DNA from: Gordius sp. MW1
Taxonomy: Eukaryota; Nematomorpha; Gordioida; Gordea; Gordiidae
Length of the DNA stretch: 64,000 nucleotides
Direction: 5' to 3'
NCBI GenBank assembly: GCA_964036665.1
Contig: OZ038531.1
Location: forward strand, 5,394,168-5,458,167
The position numbers and the translations under genes were made by a program. The notes under the pieces are model-generated. The model was given only the letters and a program-made list of their open reading frames with translations, was not told the DNA's origin and ran no database searches. Positions 1-11,057 of this stretch are shown piece after piece; within the stretch, counting starts at the first letter, position 1; each line of letters opens with the position of its first letter.

Positions 1-2070
1 ATTTTTATGGAAATTTCTGCGAATATTTGGTAGGTCTGAGAATAGGTATTAAACTTTATTCCAAATCTCTAAGTAATAAGAGGTCAAGTTATTTTGTTTT
101 ATACGTTTTGACGTTTAATAAAATGTCAATCAAACGCAACCTCATGACACCATATGACGTCATACAGGGATACTGTAAAATATAACAATGTAAATTATCT
201 TTCATATATAAAAAGGGCTGAAGTATTCTATTTAGTAAAAGTATTCTATTTATTAACACTACCTACGACGGTCCCAAGTCCGTGTACAAAAAGTAGAGGG
301 TTGGTGTCAGGTCGGAAACCGTCTATAAAAACCAACTCCAAAATCATGATAGTTTCAGACAAGATTTTACAACAGAAAGCTAGGCGTCCTCCACAAACGA
401 CGCGCACTGCATACCCCGCCCGTGCAATGTGAAAAATACACTAAGGTTACTGCCCAACTCCCAACGAAGGCGGTTAAGAAAATTAGTTGTAGAAAGAATG
501 CGAATAACGTGCTGGAATGTGGAAACGTTGACGGGGAAGAGCATCGAGGTCGCACAAATGTTAAAAAGAAGAAAGGTACACATCGCCTGCCTACAAGAGA
601 CGAGGTGGAACGGAACGAAAGCTCAGGAATTACAAGCTTTTCTACAGTGGGTCACCCAATCGTAGAAACGGGGTCGGTATCGTTCTAAGCGAATCGTTCA
701 AGGACAAGGTAGTAGAAGTCAAGCGTTGTTTCCGACAGGCTAATGTGGGTGAAGATTGCAGATCAAGGGGGCCTCCTAACCATTATGTGCGCGTATGCTT
801 CCCAAATTGGGTGTATGGAATCAGAGAAAGACGCATTCTTCGATTCATAGAAAGGCTAATTATTGGGGCCGATTTCAACGCTCACGTAGGGAAAAATCGT
901 CCAGGGTATGAACACAATCATGGAGGCTATGGGCATGGTCTGAAGAACAACGAAGGGGAAAAACTTCTCCAAGTATCCCAAGCATATGACATGGCGATCG
1001 TTAACACCTATTTTCAAAAACGCAAGGATTATACTGTGACCTATAGAAGTGGGAAATTTTAGTCAAATTGACTATTTGCTTATACGGCGAAAGGACTTAT
1101 GGAATATCAAGGATTGCAAAGTAATACCGGGAGAAGAAATCGCCAGGCAATATCGTCCCCTTGTTATGGATCTTGACAGAAGAGTATTTTCCGAAAGAAG
1201 AAAGGTCTATGAACTTCGAATTCATGTAAGGCTAAAGGAAACGTCGACAATCGAAAAATACCTTCCAAAAGCCTCCTCACTCTTGGGTGCAAGGAAGTTG
1301 CAAAGGGACGTAGACAACGATTGGGAGACGCTATCTAAGGACATAATGGAAACAGCGATTTGTGTTCTAGGACAGACCAAAGGAGGCAAAGCTATGAATA
1401 GGGAACTATGGTGGTGGGATCAATCTGATAGGGATTTCATCGAAATAAAGAAAAATCTATATAAACGGTGGCATAAATCAAAAAAGTTGGAGGATTATCA
1501 AGAGTATAGGGATGCAAAGAGGGCCGCAAAAAAAGCTGTTGCAATAGCGAAGAATGCTGCCTACACCGAGATGGCAAACAAACTGGATCATAAATTGGGC
1601 GATAGGCTTATGTACAAATGGCCAAGATAAGGGAGAAGAAAAGTCGCGATGTCGTAGTTTTTAAAATAGTCAAAAACGAGAAGGGTCAAACCTTCTCAAG
1701 CCGAAGGAAGTGATGGAAAGGTGGAAAGGATATTTTAAGAACCTTATGAATATTGCAAATGACAAGGATTCCCTTCCCAAAATTGAGCCAAATATAAGTA
1801 TGGTCGAATTCTTTTAGGAAGATTAAGTTAGGACACAAATGAACAAGATGCAAAAAGGAAAAGCAATGGCCCAGATGGAATACCTATGGAAGCATTGCTC
1901 GGATGTCGTGAAGAAGGAGTCACCATACAAGATATTGGGAGAAGAGCGAATTTCTGATTAATGGAGAGCAAGCACGATTATACCCTTATTTAAAGGCAAA
2001 GGAGACCCTCAAGACTGTGGCAATTACAGAGGTATCAAGCTAACTTGCCACTCCTTGAAGCTTATGGAAA
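1..2070 (+). mobile_element. RTE-type non-LTR retrotransposon, copy A (left end outside window)
   Basis: The endonuclease (about 498-1200) and the start of a reverse transcriptase (about 1950-2070, with a GDP-x-D-C-GNYRGI type block) are recognisable on the + strand. The window edge cuts the left end, and a hAT insertion starting at 2071 cuts the reverse transcriptase. It matches copy B (2697-4447 continuing at 8881-9185) almost base for base. The endonuclease style (MRITCWNVETL...CLQETRW) is that of RTE elements annotated as craniofacial development protein 2-like. Confidence 0.85.
498..1630 (+). pseudogene. RTE endonuclease, copy A, frameshifted
   Basis: This encodes the apurinic-like endonuclease that nicks target DNA for target-primed reverse transcription. 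Visible blocks in order are CWNVETLTGKS, CLQETRWNGTKA, GADFNAHVG and SQIDYLLIRR, then RPLVMDL. They lie in at least three frames (429-665, 745-1062, 1049-1630), so the gene is broken. The position before RPLVMDL, where related endonucleases carry the catalytic histidine, reads Tyr here. After the domain comes a basic, lysine-rich linker to the reverse transcriptase. The copy is probably dead. Confidence 0.8.
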
Positions 2071-2531
2071 CAGGGTTTCTTTCAGGGGGGAGCCCGGGGG
2101 TGGGGGCTCCCACCTTCCCCCCCCCCTTCCCCAGAAATTTCGAATACCCCCCGGAGAGTTTTGATTAAAGCATGAACTCAAGTTCCATCATGAAGTCATA
2201 AATCATATTAATTGGCTAAAATTGAAATTCAATAAATTATTTTAAATAAAAAAAATATAAAATTGGCGAAATTAAATTTTTTTACAAATAAGGTGGAATT
2301 CATAGACATCATTTTTTAACATCTGTGAACCCTAATTTAAAAATAAAGCCTGCAAAGAAACTCTGGGAAAGTTTACTAAGACTGTTTCAAATTAATAATA
2401 GGTTCAATAAATCTGCAGTTGAGCTTATTTCAGGATGCTCATTTTTCCAGAGTTTTGAAAGGCTCCAACAGATCCGAGAATCTGACGTAAAAATTATGTG
2501 TCGTCATTTTCACGACGTTGACTAAGAATAT
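2071..2531 (+). mobile_element. hAT transposon fragment inside RTE copy A
   Basis: The left terminus CAGGGTTTCTTTCAG and following sequence match the complete hAT copy at 9186-10843. They include the short reading frame at 2325-2525, which is 9449-9646 in the other copy. The fragment stops at about 2531, before the dimerisation domain, so only the left part remains. It sits at the same RTE position as the other copy, directly after TATGGAAA. Confidence 0.8.
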
Positions 2532-2696
2532 GGCTATTAGCTTCAGCATATTAAGAGCAACAAGCTTTTATTTGCAAAATGTAAATGCTTTTTTTGAGGT
2601 TTTTCTATTCAACAATAAACATATACTTTGTTATCTAATATATAAAATTCTCGTGTCACGGTGTGGGTAGTTAAACTGCCCCGAAACGACTGGACC
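2532..2696. other. Junction spacer with Helitron-like start
   Basis: This AT-rich spacer joins the truncated copy A to copy B. From 2634 it reads TCTAATATATAAAATTCTCG followed by text ending in GACTGGACCGATTTTTATGG. That style is common at the 5' ends of animal Helitrons (TC start, then a region with CCGATTTT). The sequence 120-170 and 2815-2870 recurs inverted at 37536-37590, so a separate dispersed repeat probably lies 5' of the RTE. Confidence 0.4.
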
Positions 2697-3198
2697 GATT
2701 TTTATGGAAATTTCTGCGAATATTTGGTAGGTCTGAGAATAGGTATTAAACTTTATTCCAAATCTCTAAGTAATAAGAGGTCAAGTTATTTTGTTTTATA
2801 CGTTTTGACGTTTAATAAAATGTCAATCAAACGCAACCTCATGACACCATATGACGTCATACAGGGATACTGTAAAATATAACAATGTAAATTATCTTTC
2901 ATATATAAAAAGGGCTGAAGTATTCTATTTAGTAAAAGTATTCTATTTATTAACATAACACTACCTACGACGGTCCCAAGTCCGTGTACAAAAAGTAGAG
3001 GGTTGGTGTCAGGTCGGAAACCGTCTATAAAACCAACTCCAAAATCATGATAGTTTCAGACAAGATTTTACAACAGAAAGCTAGGCGTCCTCCACAAACG
3101 ACGCGCACTGCATACCCCGCCCGTGCAATGTGAAAAATACACTAAGGTTACTGCCCAACTCCCAACGAAGGCGGTTAAGAAAATTAGTTGTAGAAAGA

Positions 3199-4319
3199 AT
3201 GCGAATAACGTGCTGGAATGTCGAAACGTTGACGGGGAAGAGCATCGAGGTCGCACAAATGTTAAAAAGAAGAAAGGTACACATCGCCTGCCTACAAGAG
3301 ACGAGGTGGAACGGAACGAAAGCTCAGGAATTACAAGCTTTTCTACAGTGGGTCACCCAATCGTAGAAACGGGGTCGGTATCGTTCTAAGCGAATCGTTC
3401 AAGGACAAGGTAGTAGAAGGCAAGCGTTGTTTCCGACAGGCTAATGTGGGTGAAGATCGCAGATCAAGGGGGCCTCCTAACCATTATGTGCGCGTATGCT
3501 TCCCAAATTGGGTGTATGGAATCAGAGAAAGACGCATTCTTCGATTCATAGAAAGGCTAATTATTGGGGCCGATTTCAACGCTCACGTAGGGAAAAATCG
3601 TCCAGGGTATGAACACAATCATGGAGGCTATGGGCATGGTCTGAAGAACAACGAAGGGGAAAAACTTCTCCAAGTATCCCAAGCATATGACATGGCGATC
3701 GTTAACACCTATTTTCAAAAACGCAAGGATTATACTGTGACCTATAGAAGTGGGAAATTTTAGTCAAATTGACTATTTGCTTATACGGCGAAAGGACTTA
3801 TGGAATATCAAGGATTGCAAAGTAATACCGGGAGAAGAAATCGCCAGGCAACAGCGTCCCCTTGTTATGGATCTTGACAGAAGAGTATTTTCCGAAAGAA
3901 GAAAGGTCTATGAACCTCGAATTCATGTAAGGCTAAAGGAAACGTCGACAATCGAAAAATACCTTCCAAAAGCCTCCTCACTCTTGGGTGCAAGGAAGTT
4001 GCAAAGGGACGTAGACAACGATTGGGAGACGCTATCTAAGGACATAATGGAAACAGCGATTTGTGTTCTAGGACAGACCAAAGGAGGCAAAGCTATGAAT
4101 AGGGAACTATGGTGGTGGGATATTGATAGGGATTTCATCGAAATAAAGAAAAATCTATATAAACGGTGGCATAAATCAAAAAAGTTGGAGGATTATCAAG
4201 AGTATAGGGATGCAAAGAGGGCCGCAAAAAAAGCTGTTGCAATAGCGAAGAATGCTGCCTACACCGAGATGGCAAACAAACTGGATCATAAAGTGGGCGA
4301 TAGGCTTATGTACAAATGA
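3199..4319 (+). pseudogene. RTE endonuclease, copy B, frameshifted
   Basis: The same broken endonuclease as copy A, with the same frame changes (3130-3366, 3446-3763, 3750-4319). It differs from copy A by a few substitutions and two small length changes: 9 extra bases near 1420 in A, and an extra stretch near 1620 in A. The position before RPLVMDL reads Gln here (Tyr in copy A), so neither copy has the usual catalytic His. It ends in a lysine-rich linker shortly before the Gypsy insertion. Confidence 0.8.
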
Positions 4320-4447
4320 GTCGCGATGTCGTAGTTTTTAAAATAGTCAAAAACGAGAAGGGTCAAACCTTTTCAAGCCGAAAGAAGTGATGGAAAGGTG
4401 GAAAGGATATTTTAAGAACCTTATGAATATTGCAAATGACAAGGATT

Positions 4448-4641
4448 TGTAGTACCGCGCCAATAAATGTAGTATTCTTAACTACAATGTAGTATATCAA
4501 CTACTCAGAAATCGCTGAAGTTTTTTTATTAATATGCAAAATCAACTAAAACATGTGATGATGAAAAGACGTATATATTCCACTAGGAACAACGAACTTA
4601 AACGTATATATAAATACAAAGTATAAATCTATGATATTACA
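4448..4641 (-). repeat. LTR of Gypsy 1 (3' LTR in element orientation)
   Basis: A 194-bp terminal repeat bounded by TG and CA. Its orientation is set by the adjoining polypurine tract (4642-4655, minus strand) that follows the integrase stop. Confidence 0.9.
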
Positions 4642-4653
4642 TTTCTCCCTATT

Positions 4654-5673
4654 TTAAAAGTTAAATTCATCGTGGAATCGTACCGGTGGTTTTGATATTC
4701 TTGTTGAACGTCGCAATATAGGGGGACTTTCAACTCCTTCTATGTTTTGTCCCAAACCTGTTGTCGCAGTCTCTAAACTTGGCATAAACTGTGATCGCAG
4801 CCTAAACTTCATTTGATCAGCATGTTTTCTTTTGATTCCACCGTCTGTCCGGACATTATACGAATAGTGGCCCTTCCGTTCTACAATAATACCTTTGTAC
4901 CATCCCGGCTTAATTTCGTTGCGAATCCATACTGGATCTCCAACATCAAATTTCCTAAAACGTACATTTTGATCGTGATATGTTTTCTGCTTCCATATCT
5001 TCTCCCTTATTACGTTTCTTAAATCCGGCTTTATTAAATCTAGTGCGGTTTGTAATCTCCTTCCTAAAAATAATTCGGATGGGGTTTTTCCCGTCGTCGC
5101 TTGAGGAGAGTTTCTGTAACTTATCAAGACCTGTTGGAGACAAAGTTCTTTGTTCCAAGTCTGTTTTCTCGCCGCATAATATCTTGTTTTTAACGTCCTT
5201 ATCATCCTTTCGGCCTGCCCATTGGTTTTAGGATGATATGGAGTCGATTTTATGTGAGTAATATTATTTGAAACACAGAATTTGAAAAATTCTTGTCCAG
5301 CAAATTGTGGTCCATTGTCTGACACAATCTGCATCGGAATTCCAAATCTACAGAACCAATTCCGTAGATGATTGATTACGGCCGATGTTGTTGTCGAAGT
5401 TACCGTTGCTACCTCAACCCATTTTGAGAATGAGTCTATTAATACTAACCACCATTTTCCTTCTATTGGACCAGCTATATCAATGTGCACACGGTCCCAC
5501 ACACGATCAGGTAAATTCCATGGATAGAGCGGTACCTGCTTTTCTGGAGGTCGCACTTCTTGACATCCTTCGCATGATTTTACATGTCTGTCAATGTCTT
5601 CATCCATTCTCGGCCAATAAACATAATAGCGACAAACATTTCGCATCCCAGTAATTCCAGGATGTCCTTGATC
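4654..5673 (-). pseudogene. Gypsy 1 integrase (main part)
   Basis: Integrase that would insert retrotransposon cDNA. The zinc-binding HHCC region (HPGITGM..., then CEGCQ) is followed by the catalytic core. Its DDE residues lie in the HIDIAGP, VSDNGPQF and NGQAERM blocks. The C-terminal region (VGDPVWIRN...) ends at a stop overlapping the polypurine tract. The reading frame is open for 330 residues, but it is separated from the rest of pol by the inversion, and its first about 60 bases are duplicated in inverted orientation at 8618-8682. Confidence 0.9.
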
Positions 5674-5811
5674 CTAGTGGAATATATACTTCTTTTCATC
5701 ATCACATGTTTTAGTTGATTTTGCATATTAATAAAAAGCTTCAGCGATTTTTGAGTAGTTGATATACTACATTGTAGTTAAGAATACTACATTTATTGGC
5801 GCGGTACTACA
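5673..5811 (+). repeat. Third, partial LTR inside Gypsy 1
   Basis: About 139 bp of the LTR in opposite orientation to the outer two. It ends GGTACTACA immediately before the gag leader, so it is the original 5' LTR/gag junction. Its other end is cut at CCTAGTGG and fused directly to integrase sequence (minus strand, 5672 downward). Confidence 0.85.
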
Positions 5812-5825
5812 TTTATTCTTTGGCC

Positions 5826-6575
5826 ATGGACATAATTCCTTGCTACAATGGCACAGATAAGATTGATTCTTATATATTTACCATTGAAAATATTTTTAGG
5901 GCCAGGAATATTGAAAATTTGGATAAGAAAGCCACCACGCTGATTTTAGCGTATATGGGCTTATCTCACATCGAGAAGATAAGAACTTTTGTATACCCAA
6001 AGGATATTACTAAACTAAAATACAATGAATTGATTCAAATCATCAGAAGGTATTTACTGTAAAAAATACCATTTTTCAAAATAGATTAATGTTTATTCGT
6101 TGCCTAAAAAATGATGGAGAGTCAATAAAAGATTATGCAACAAAATTGAAACAAATTGCAGAAGAATGTGACTTTTCTATACAACTTAATGAAAGGTTGA
6201 GGGATCAATTTTTGCATGGAATACAGAATAAAACTTTTGAAATTGAAGTTAGAACAAGATGGCCAGATGCAGTTGATCCCGAAGGAAATGCAATTACGTT
6301 TGAAGATTTGTATAAAATTGCTGAAGCAATGGAATTAGCAAGAAATGAAGTAGTAACTCATGAAATAGATGTAATATATCAAAAGTCTAAGCCAAAATTT
6401 AGACATGTCACCACAAAGAAATTTCTCCACCAAGGATCAACATCTACTAAAAGATGTGAGAGATGTGGAAATGTGTATGAAGTTAACAAGTGCCCAGCAT
6501 TTAATAAAGAGTGCTACAAATGCCACAGAAGGGGACACTTGCAAGATTTTGTCATACAGGATCTGTCAATATGAT
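5826..6575 (+). pseudogene. Gypsy 1 gag, frameshifted
   Basis: The capsid-type protein of the element. The start at 5826 (MDIIPCYNGTDKIDSY) lies 14 bases after the LTR end. One frame shift near 6050-6060 moves the frame to 6089-6574. The end carries Cys-rich zinc-knuckle sequence (CERCG, then CYKCHRRGH). The last knuckle cysteine appears only in the next frame, where a T-run near 6547 is one base off, so a second frameshift lies there. Confidence 0.8.
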
Positions 6576-7980
6576 AAATACTTCACACGTAAAAAATTAT
6601 ACAAGTTTGGGGATGAAGAAACCCTATATCAAGGTTTGTATCAACCAAAAACTATGCAAGATGCTTTTCGACACAGGAGCAGCAGTCTCAATTATAAACC
6701 AAGAAATTTATAATTTGATTCAGAATCCAACTCTTGAAGAATGCCCAAAATTAAGATCTTTTGGATACCATCCAATACCAATCTTAGGAAAAACTAAAGT
6801 TACAGTTCAACTTGGTCTAAAAGTTTTGACATTACCTGTAGTGGTTACAACAGCAAACGAAGGGGCAATTTTTGGCCTTGACTGGATAAAAGCGTTTGAC
6901 CTTGACCTGCCGGGTGAGGTTTTAATAAACAAAATACAACAGGAATTAGATTCCCTATTACTTACTCGGTATCCAACTATATTTAGCGATGGCCCCGGAG
7001 TTATTAAGAATTATAAAGTCAAAATATTTTTAAAAGATGAAACTCAGCCAATATCATTTCAACCCCGAAGGGTACCGTTTCCGTTAAGGAAAAAAGTAGA
7101 ATTGGAATTAAAAAGGTTGGAGGACGAAAACATTATTGAACGAGTGGACCCATCTTTAAGTGAAGTTAAATGGATCACACCAACGGTAAATGTTGTTAAA
7201 GGGAATGGTTCTATTCGAATCTGTGGGGATTTCAGAGTTACTTTGAACCCCTACCTTAGTACCAATGATCATATGCTGCCAACATTTGATGATCTAATTA
7301 CAAAAATAGCTGGTGGTGAGAAATATACAGTGATAGATCTACGCGACGCGTATTTACAAATGATGGTAGATGAAGAGAGTAGACAATTGTTAACAATTGC
7401 TACGCATGTTGGTCATTTTAGGTACAAACGTTTGCCATTTGGTTTAGCGACGGCACCAAATCTTTTTCAACGATATATGGAAAACTTATTAAAGGGAATT
7501 CCGCACACTGGGGTACTGTTAGATGATATTATAGTCAAGGGGTTAAATCAAGATGACCATTTGAAAAATCTAAACGAGGTCCTAACAAGAATACAAAATG
7601 CTGGGCTGAAAGCAAAAAAGGAAAAAGTCAAATTTTTCCAAAACTCAGTTATCTATCTAGGACATAAAATTGATTTGACAGGTATCCACCCTACAGAAGA
7701 ACGCATTGAGTCAATTAAGAATTTCAAGATACCAGAAAATAAAAAGGAGCTACGCTCATTTTTAGGTCTTGTAAATTATCAGGAACGGTTTATTCCTCGA
7801 TTACACGAAAAATGTGCTCCACTACATGCCTTAACTGGTTCTACCATAATGTGGAGATGGACAATTCAGGAACAAAAAATTTTTGATGAAGTTAAGTTGA
7901 TGCTTTCATCTACTGACACCTTAGTACCGTTACAACGTTACCAGTTAATCTTGCAGTTGATGCGTCCGAGACAGGTGTAG
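6511..7980 (+). pseudogene. Gypsy 1 protease and reverse transcriptase
   Basis: The aspartic protease motif FDTGAAVS lies near residue 53. It is followed by RT with DLRDAYLQM, FRYKRLPFGLATAPNLFQ and the catalytic pair in LLDDIIV, where Tyr of the usual YxDD box is Leu. The thumb/connection follows (YLGHKI, SFLGLVNY). The frame shifts near 7935 and ends in a spurious tail. The RNase H then continues in the frame opening at 7986. Confidence 0.9.
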
Positions 7981-7985
7981 GCGCC

Positions 7986-8682
7986 GTGATATCTCATGTT
8001 TTTCTCGACAAATCTGAAAGACCCATAGCTTATGCTTCTAGAACGTTGAGCCAATCAGAAAAACATTATTCGACGATTGACCGTGAAGCTAGAGCCATAA
8101 TTTTTGGAGTTGAGAAATTTAATCAGTATCTCAGAGGACGAAAATTTACGTTAACAACGGACCACAAACCGTTAGAAAGAATTTTCGGTTGTAAAAGGGA
8201 TCTACCCAAAATCGTTAATAACAGGCTGGTACGGTGGGCTTTACTATTAAATTCATATCAATATGAAATTAAATATCGTATGGGTAAAGACAACAAATGT
8301 GCAGATGCTCTGTCTAGATTGACCACTCACGAAGATGGTGACGATGCAAATATAAACAATATTAGGTTATTAATGATCGAGGACTTAACACTGAATAGAG
8401 AAATGATTAAAAATGCAATAAAGACAGATCGTAGTTGTCTAGAATTAATTCGTGCTATTGAGCGCAATTGGCGCATTGACATGTCCAAATTTCAGTTAGA
8501 TATAAAAGGATATTTCAATAAACGTGAAGAGATTTTATACGAAAGTGGACGACTATTTCTAGGAAATAGGTTGATCATTCCGATATCTTTACAGAATTTG
8601 GTTCTTCGGATTTTACATCAAGGACATCCTGGAATTACTGGGATGCGAAATGTTTGTCGCTATTATGTTTATTGGCCGAGAA
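7986..8682 (+). pseudogene. Gypsy 1 RNase H and start of integrase
   Basis: RNase H blocks are present: PIAYASRTLSQSEKHYST, EARAIIFGVEKF, TTDHKPL and DALSRL. The frame then enters the integrase zinc domain (GHPGITGMRNVC) and is cut after YVYWPRI by the inversion junction and LTR. The rest of the integrase is on the minus strand at 4654-5673. Confidence 0.88.
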
Positions 8683-8686
8683 TAAA

Positions 8687-8880
8687 TGTAGTACCGCGCC
8701 AATAAATGTAGTATTCTTAACTACAATGTAGTATATCAACTACTCAGAAATCGCTGAAGCTTTTTTATTAATATGCAAAATCAACTAAAACATGTGATGA
8801 TGAAAAGATGTATATATTCCACTAGGAACAACGAACTTAAACGTATATATAAATACAAAGTATAAATCTATGATATTACA
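8687..8880 (-). repeat. LTR of Gypsy 1 (5' LTR in element orientation)
   Basis: A 194-bp repeat nearly identical to 4448-4641. It is followed by the GGATT target duplication and the resumed RTE sequence. Confidence 0.9.
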
Positions 8881-9683
8881 GGATTCCCTTCCCAAAATTG
8901 AGCCAAATATAAGTATGGTCGAACTCTTTTAGGGAGATTAAGTTAGGACACAAATGAACAAGATGCAAAAAGGAAAAGCAATGGCCCAGATGGAATACCT
9001 ATGGAAGCATTGCTTAGATGTCGTGAAGAAGGAGTCACCATACAAGGTATTGGGAGAAGAGCGAATTTCTGATTAATGGAGAGCAAGCACGATTATACCC
9101 TTATTTAAAGGCAAAGGAAACCCTCAAGACTGTGGCAATTACAGAGGTATCAAGCTAACTTGCCACTCCTTGAAGCTTATGGAAACAGGGTTTCTTTCAG
9201 GGGGGAGCCCGGGGGGGGGCTCCCACCTTCCCCCCCCCTCCCCCCCCCCCCCCCCCAGAAATTTCGAATACCCCCCGGAGAGTTTTGATTAAAGCATGAA
9301 CTCAAGTTCCATCATGAAGTCATAAATCATATTAATTGGCTAAAATTGAAATTCAATAAATTATTTTAAATAAAAAAAATATAAAATTGGCGAAATTAAA
9401 TTTTTTTACAAATAAGGTGGAATTCATAGACATCATTTTTTAACATCTGTGAACCCTAATTTAAAAATAAAGCCAAAGAATCTCTGGGAAAGTTTACTAA
9501 GACTGTTTCAAATTAATAATAGGTTCAATAAATCTGCAGTTGAGCTTATTTCAGGATGCTCATTTTTCCAGAGTTTTGAAAGGCTCCAACAGATCCGAGA
9601 ATCTGACGTAAAAATTATGTGTCGTCATTTTCACGACGTTGACTAAGAATATCTTTATGCCGACATAAAATCATTCAAATTTC

Positions 9684-9974
9684 TTGCGGCTATGGATCAG
9701 AAAAACCTTTAAAATTTATTCAAAAATGCAGGGGTATGAAGAGTTGAAACGGTTTGGTGCCAAACTAATGACAATACCTTTGACAACGGCAACTGTTGAA
9801 AGGTCCTTTAGTGCAATGAACCGAATTATGGTTGCATTAAGAAACAGGCTAGGGGAGATATCTTTAGACCACTGTATGAGAATATCTAGAGAAGGGGCCG
9901 ACCTTCCTACTGAAGATTATCTAGATATGGCGATGAAGGAGTATGCCTTTAAAAAACAAGAAGAATTCAGTTAG
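9684..9974 (+). pseudogene. hAT transposase C-terminal dimerisation domain
   Basis: The block TTATVERSFSAMNRI followed by RNRLGEISLDHCMRIS is the hAT dimerisation signature seen in zinc-finger-862-like transposases. The rest of the transposase (RNase-H-like core) is missing from this copy, so it cannot be active. Confidence 0.8.
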
Positions 9975-10064
9975 TTTCTTAAAAGAACACTTGCCCTTTA
10001 AAATATTACATGTATTTATTTAATGATTATGCGTGTATGTATCTATTTATATATCACTTATATC

Positions 10065-10714
10065 TAGAGCCCTGCACGGGCCGTCCGAGGCCCGGCCCGG
10101 CCCGAGTTCGGCCCGGCCCGACGGGCTTTCGGGCCGGGCTCGGGCAAATTTTAAAACATTGATCGGGCCTCGGGCTTGGGTCGGGCCTGATGGGCCAGCC
10201 CGACCCGAGGCCCGAGCCCGAAAAAAAATTTGAATAAATATTAATCCAAAATATAATTACAATACAAGATAATCCCCCTACAAATAAATATTTAGAATTT
10301 TACTATTACCTCATATTAATTTCTTGGTTAGCCGTGTGGGTCTATCTATGCTATGTATGACTTTGACTATGAGTGATGATGAAATATTTAAAACAACAGT
10401 GTGTAGATTAAGCTTAAAAGCAAAAATAATAGTAGCTATTTTGAACAATAGAGTTAGTATTATTTACCATAATTATTCATATTTTAAATCACATAATATT
10501 CGCGATACGTAATATATTTATAAATAAGTTTTTGAAATAAAATTGGTACAAATTTACATTTTTACAAAAGTCGGGCCGGGCTCGGGCTCGGGCTCGGGTC
10601 GGGCCTGAGTGAAAAAAACAAATCGGGCTCGGGTCGGGCTCGGGCAAAAAAATAAAATAGGTTTCGAGCTCGGGTCGGGCTCGGGCCAATAAAATTCAAT
10701 TTTGCAGGGCTCTA
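10065..10714 (+). mobile_element. GC-rich hAT-like miniature element
   Basis: The ends are TAGAGCCCTGCA and its reverse complement, with an 8-bp target duplication CTTATATC (10057-10064 and 10715-10722). The arms are made of repeated CGGGCC/CGGGCT motifs around an AT-rich core, and there is no transposase. The 8-bp duplication and TAG-type terminus fit hAT. Confidence 0.85.
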
Positions 10715-10843
10715 CTTATATCACCAATAAAAATCAGTAAATATTATACAAAATGGTTTAGCAATTAACAAATTTTTTACCCCCCCCCCCCCTCCGAAAG
10801 TTGAAAATACCCCCCCGGAGCATTTTTTCTGAAAGAAACCCTG

Positions 10844-11057
10844 TATGGAAACGATCTTGGTAACTAGGCTGAAAAACGAAGTGGAAATATCGGATAATCA
10901 ATTCGGATATGTGGTCGGCCAATCCACAATTGACCCAATCTTTGCACTAGACAAATGATGGATAAGTGTGGTGAAAAGAGGAAAGACCTACATATGGTAT
11001 TTATCGACTTAGAGAAAGCTTATGACACGGTCCTCCGCAATTTAATTTGGTAGTGCC
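10844..11057 (+). pseudogene. RTE reverse transcriptase fragment, copy B
   Basis: This resumes the RTE after the hAT. In one frame it reads KRKDLHMVFIDLEKAYDTV, which is RT motif A of RTE elements. An upstream part (NQFGYVVGQSTIDPIF) is in another frame. Confidence 0.8.

Larger units (their letters stand above)
4448..8880 (-). mobile_element. Ty3/Gypsy LTR retrotransposon 1, internally inverted
   Basis: Two 194-bp terminal repeats flank it, with a 5-bp target duplication GGATT (4443-4447 and 8881-8885). The empty site is preserved in RTE copy A. Both outer LTRs and the integrase (4654-5673) read on the minus strand, with a polypurine tract next to the LTR at 4642-4655. The block 5673-8686 (partial LTR, gag, protease, RT, RNase H, start of integrase) reads on the plus strand, so the interior is inverted relative to the ends. 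The outer LTRs differ at about two positions by eye, so the insertion is young. Frameshifts make it non-functional. Confidence 0.9.
9186..10843 (+). mobile_element. hAT transposon in RTE copy B
   Basis: The terminal inverted repeats are CAGGGTTTCTTTCAG, and the flanking 8-bp target duplication is TATGGAAA (9178-9185 and 10844-10851). Long G/C runs follow the left end and precede the right end. Only pieces of a transposase remain (9449-9646 and the dimerisation domain 9684-9974). A GC-rich miniature element is nested at 10065-10714. Confidence 0.9.

Noticed and set aside
367-583. Minus-strand frames of 62-67 codons repeated at 3068-3284
   Set aside because: Antisense shadows of the RTE leader and endonuclease; duplicated only because the element is.
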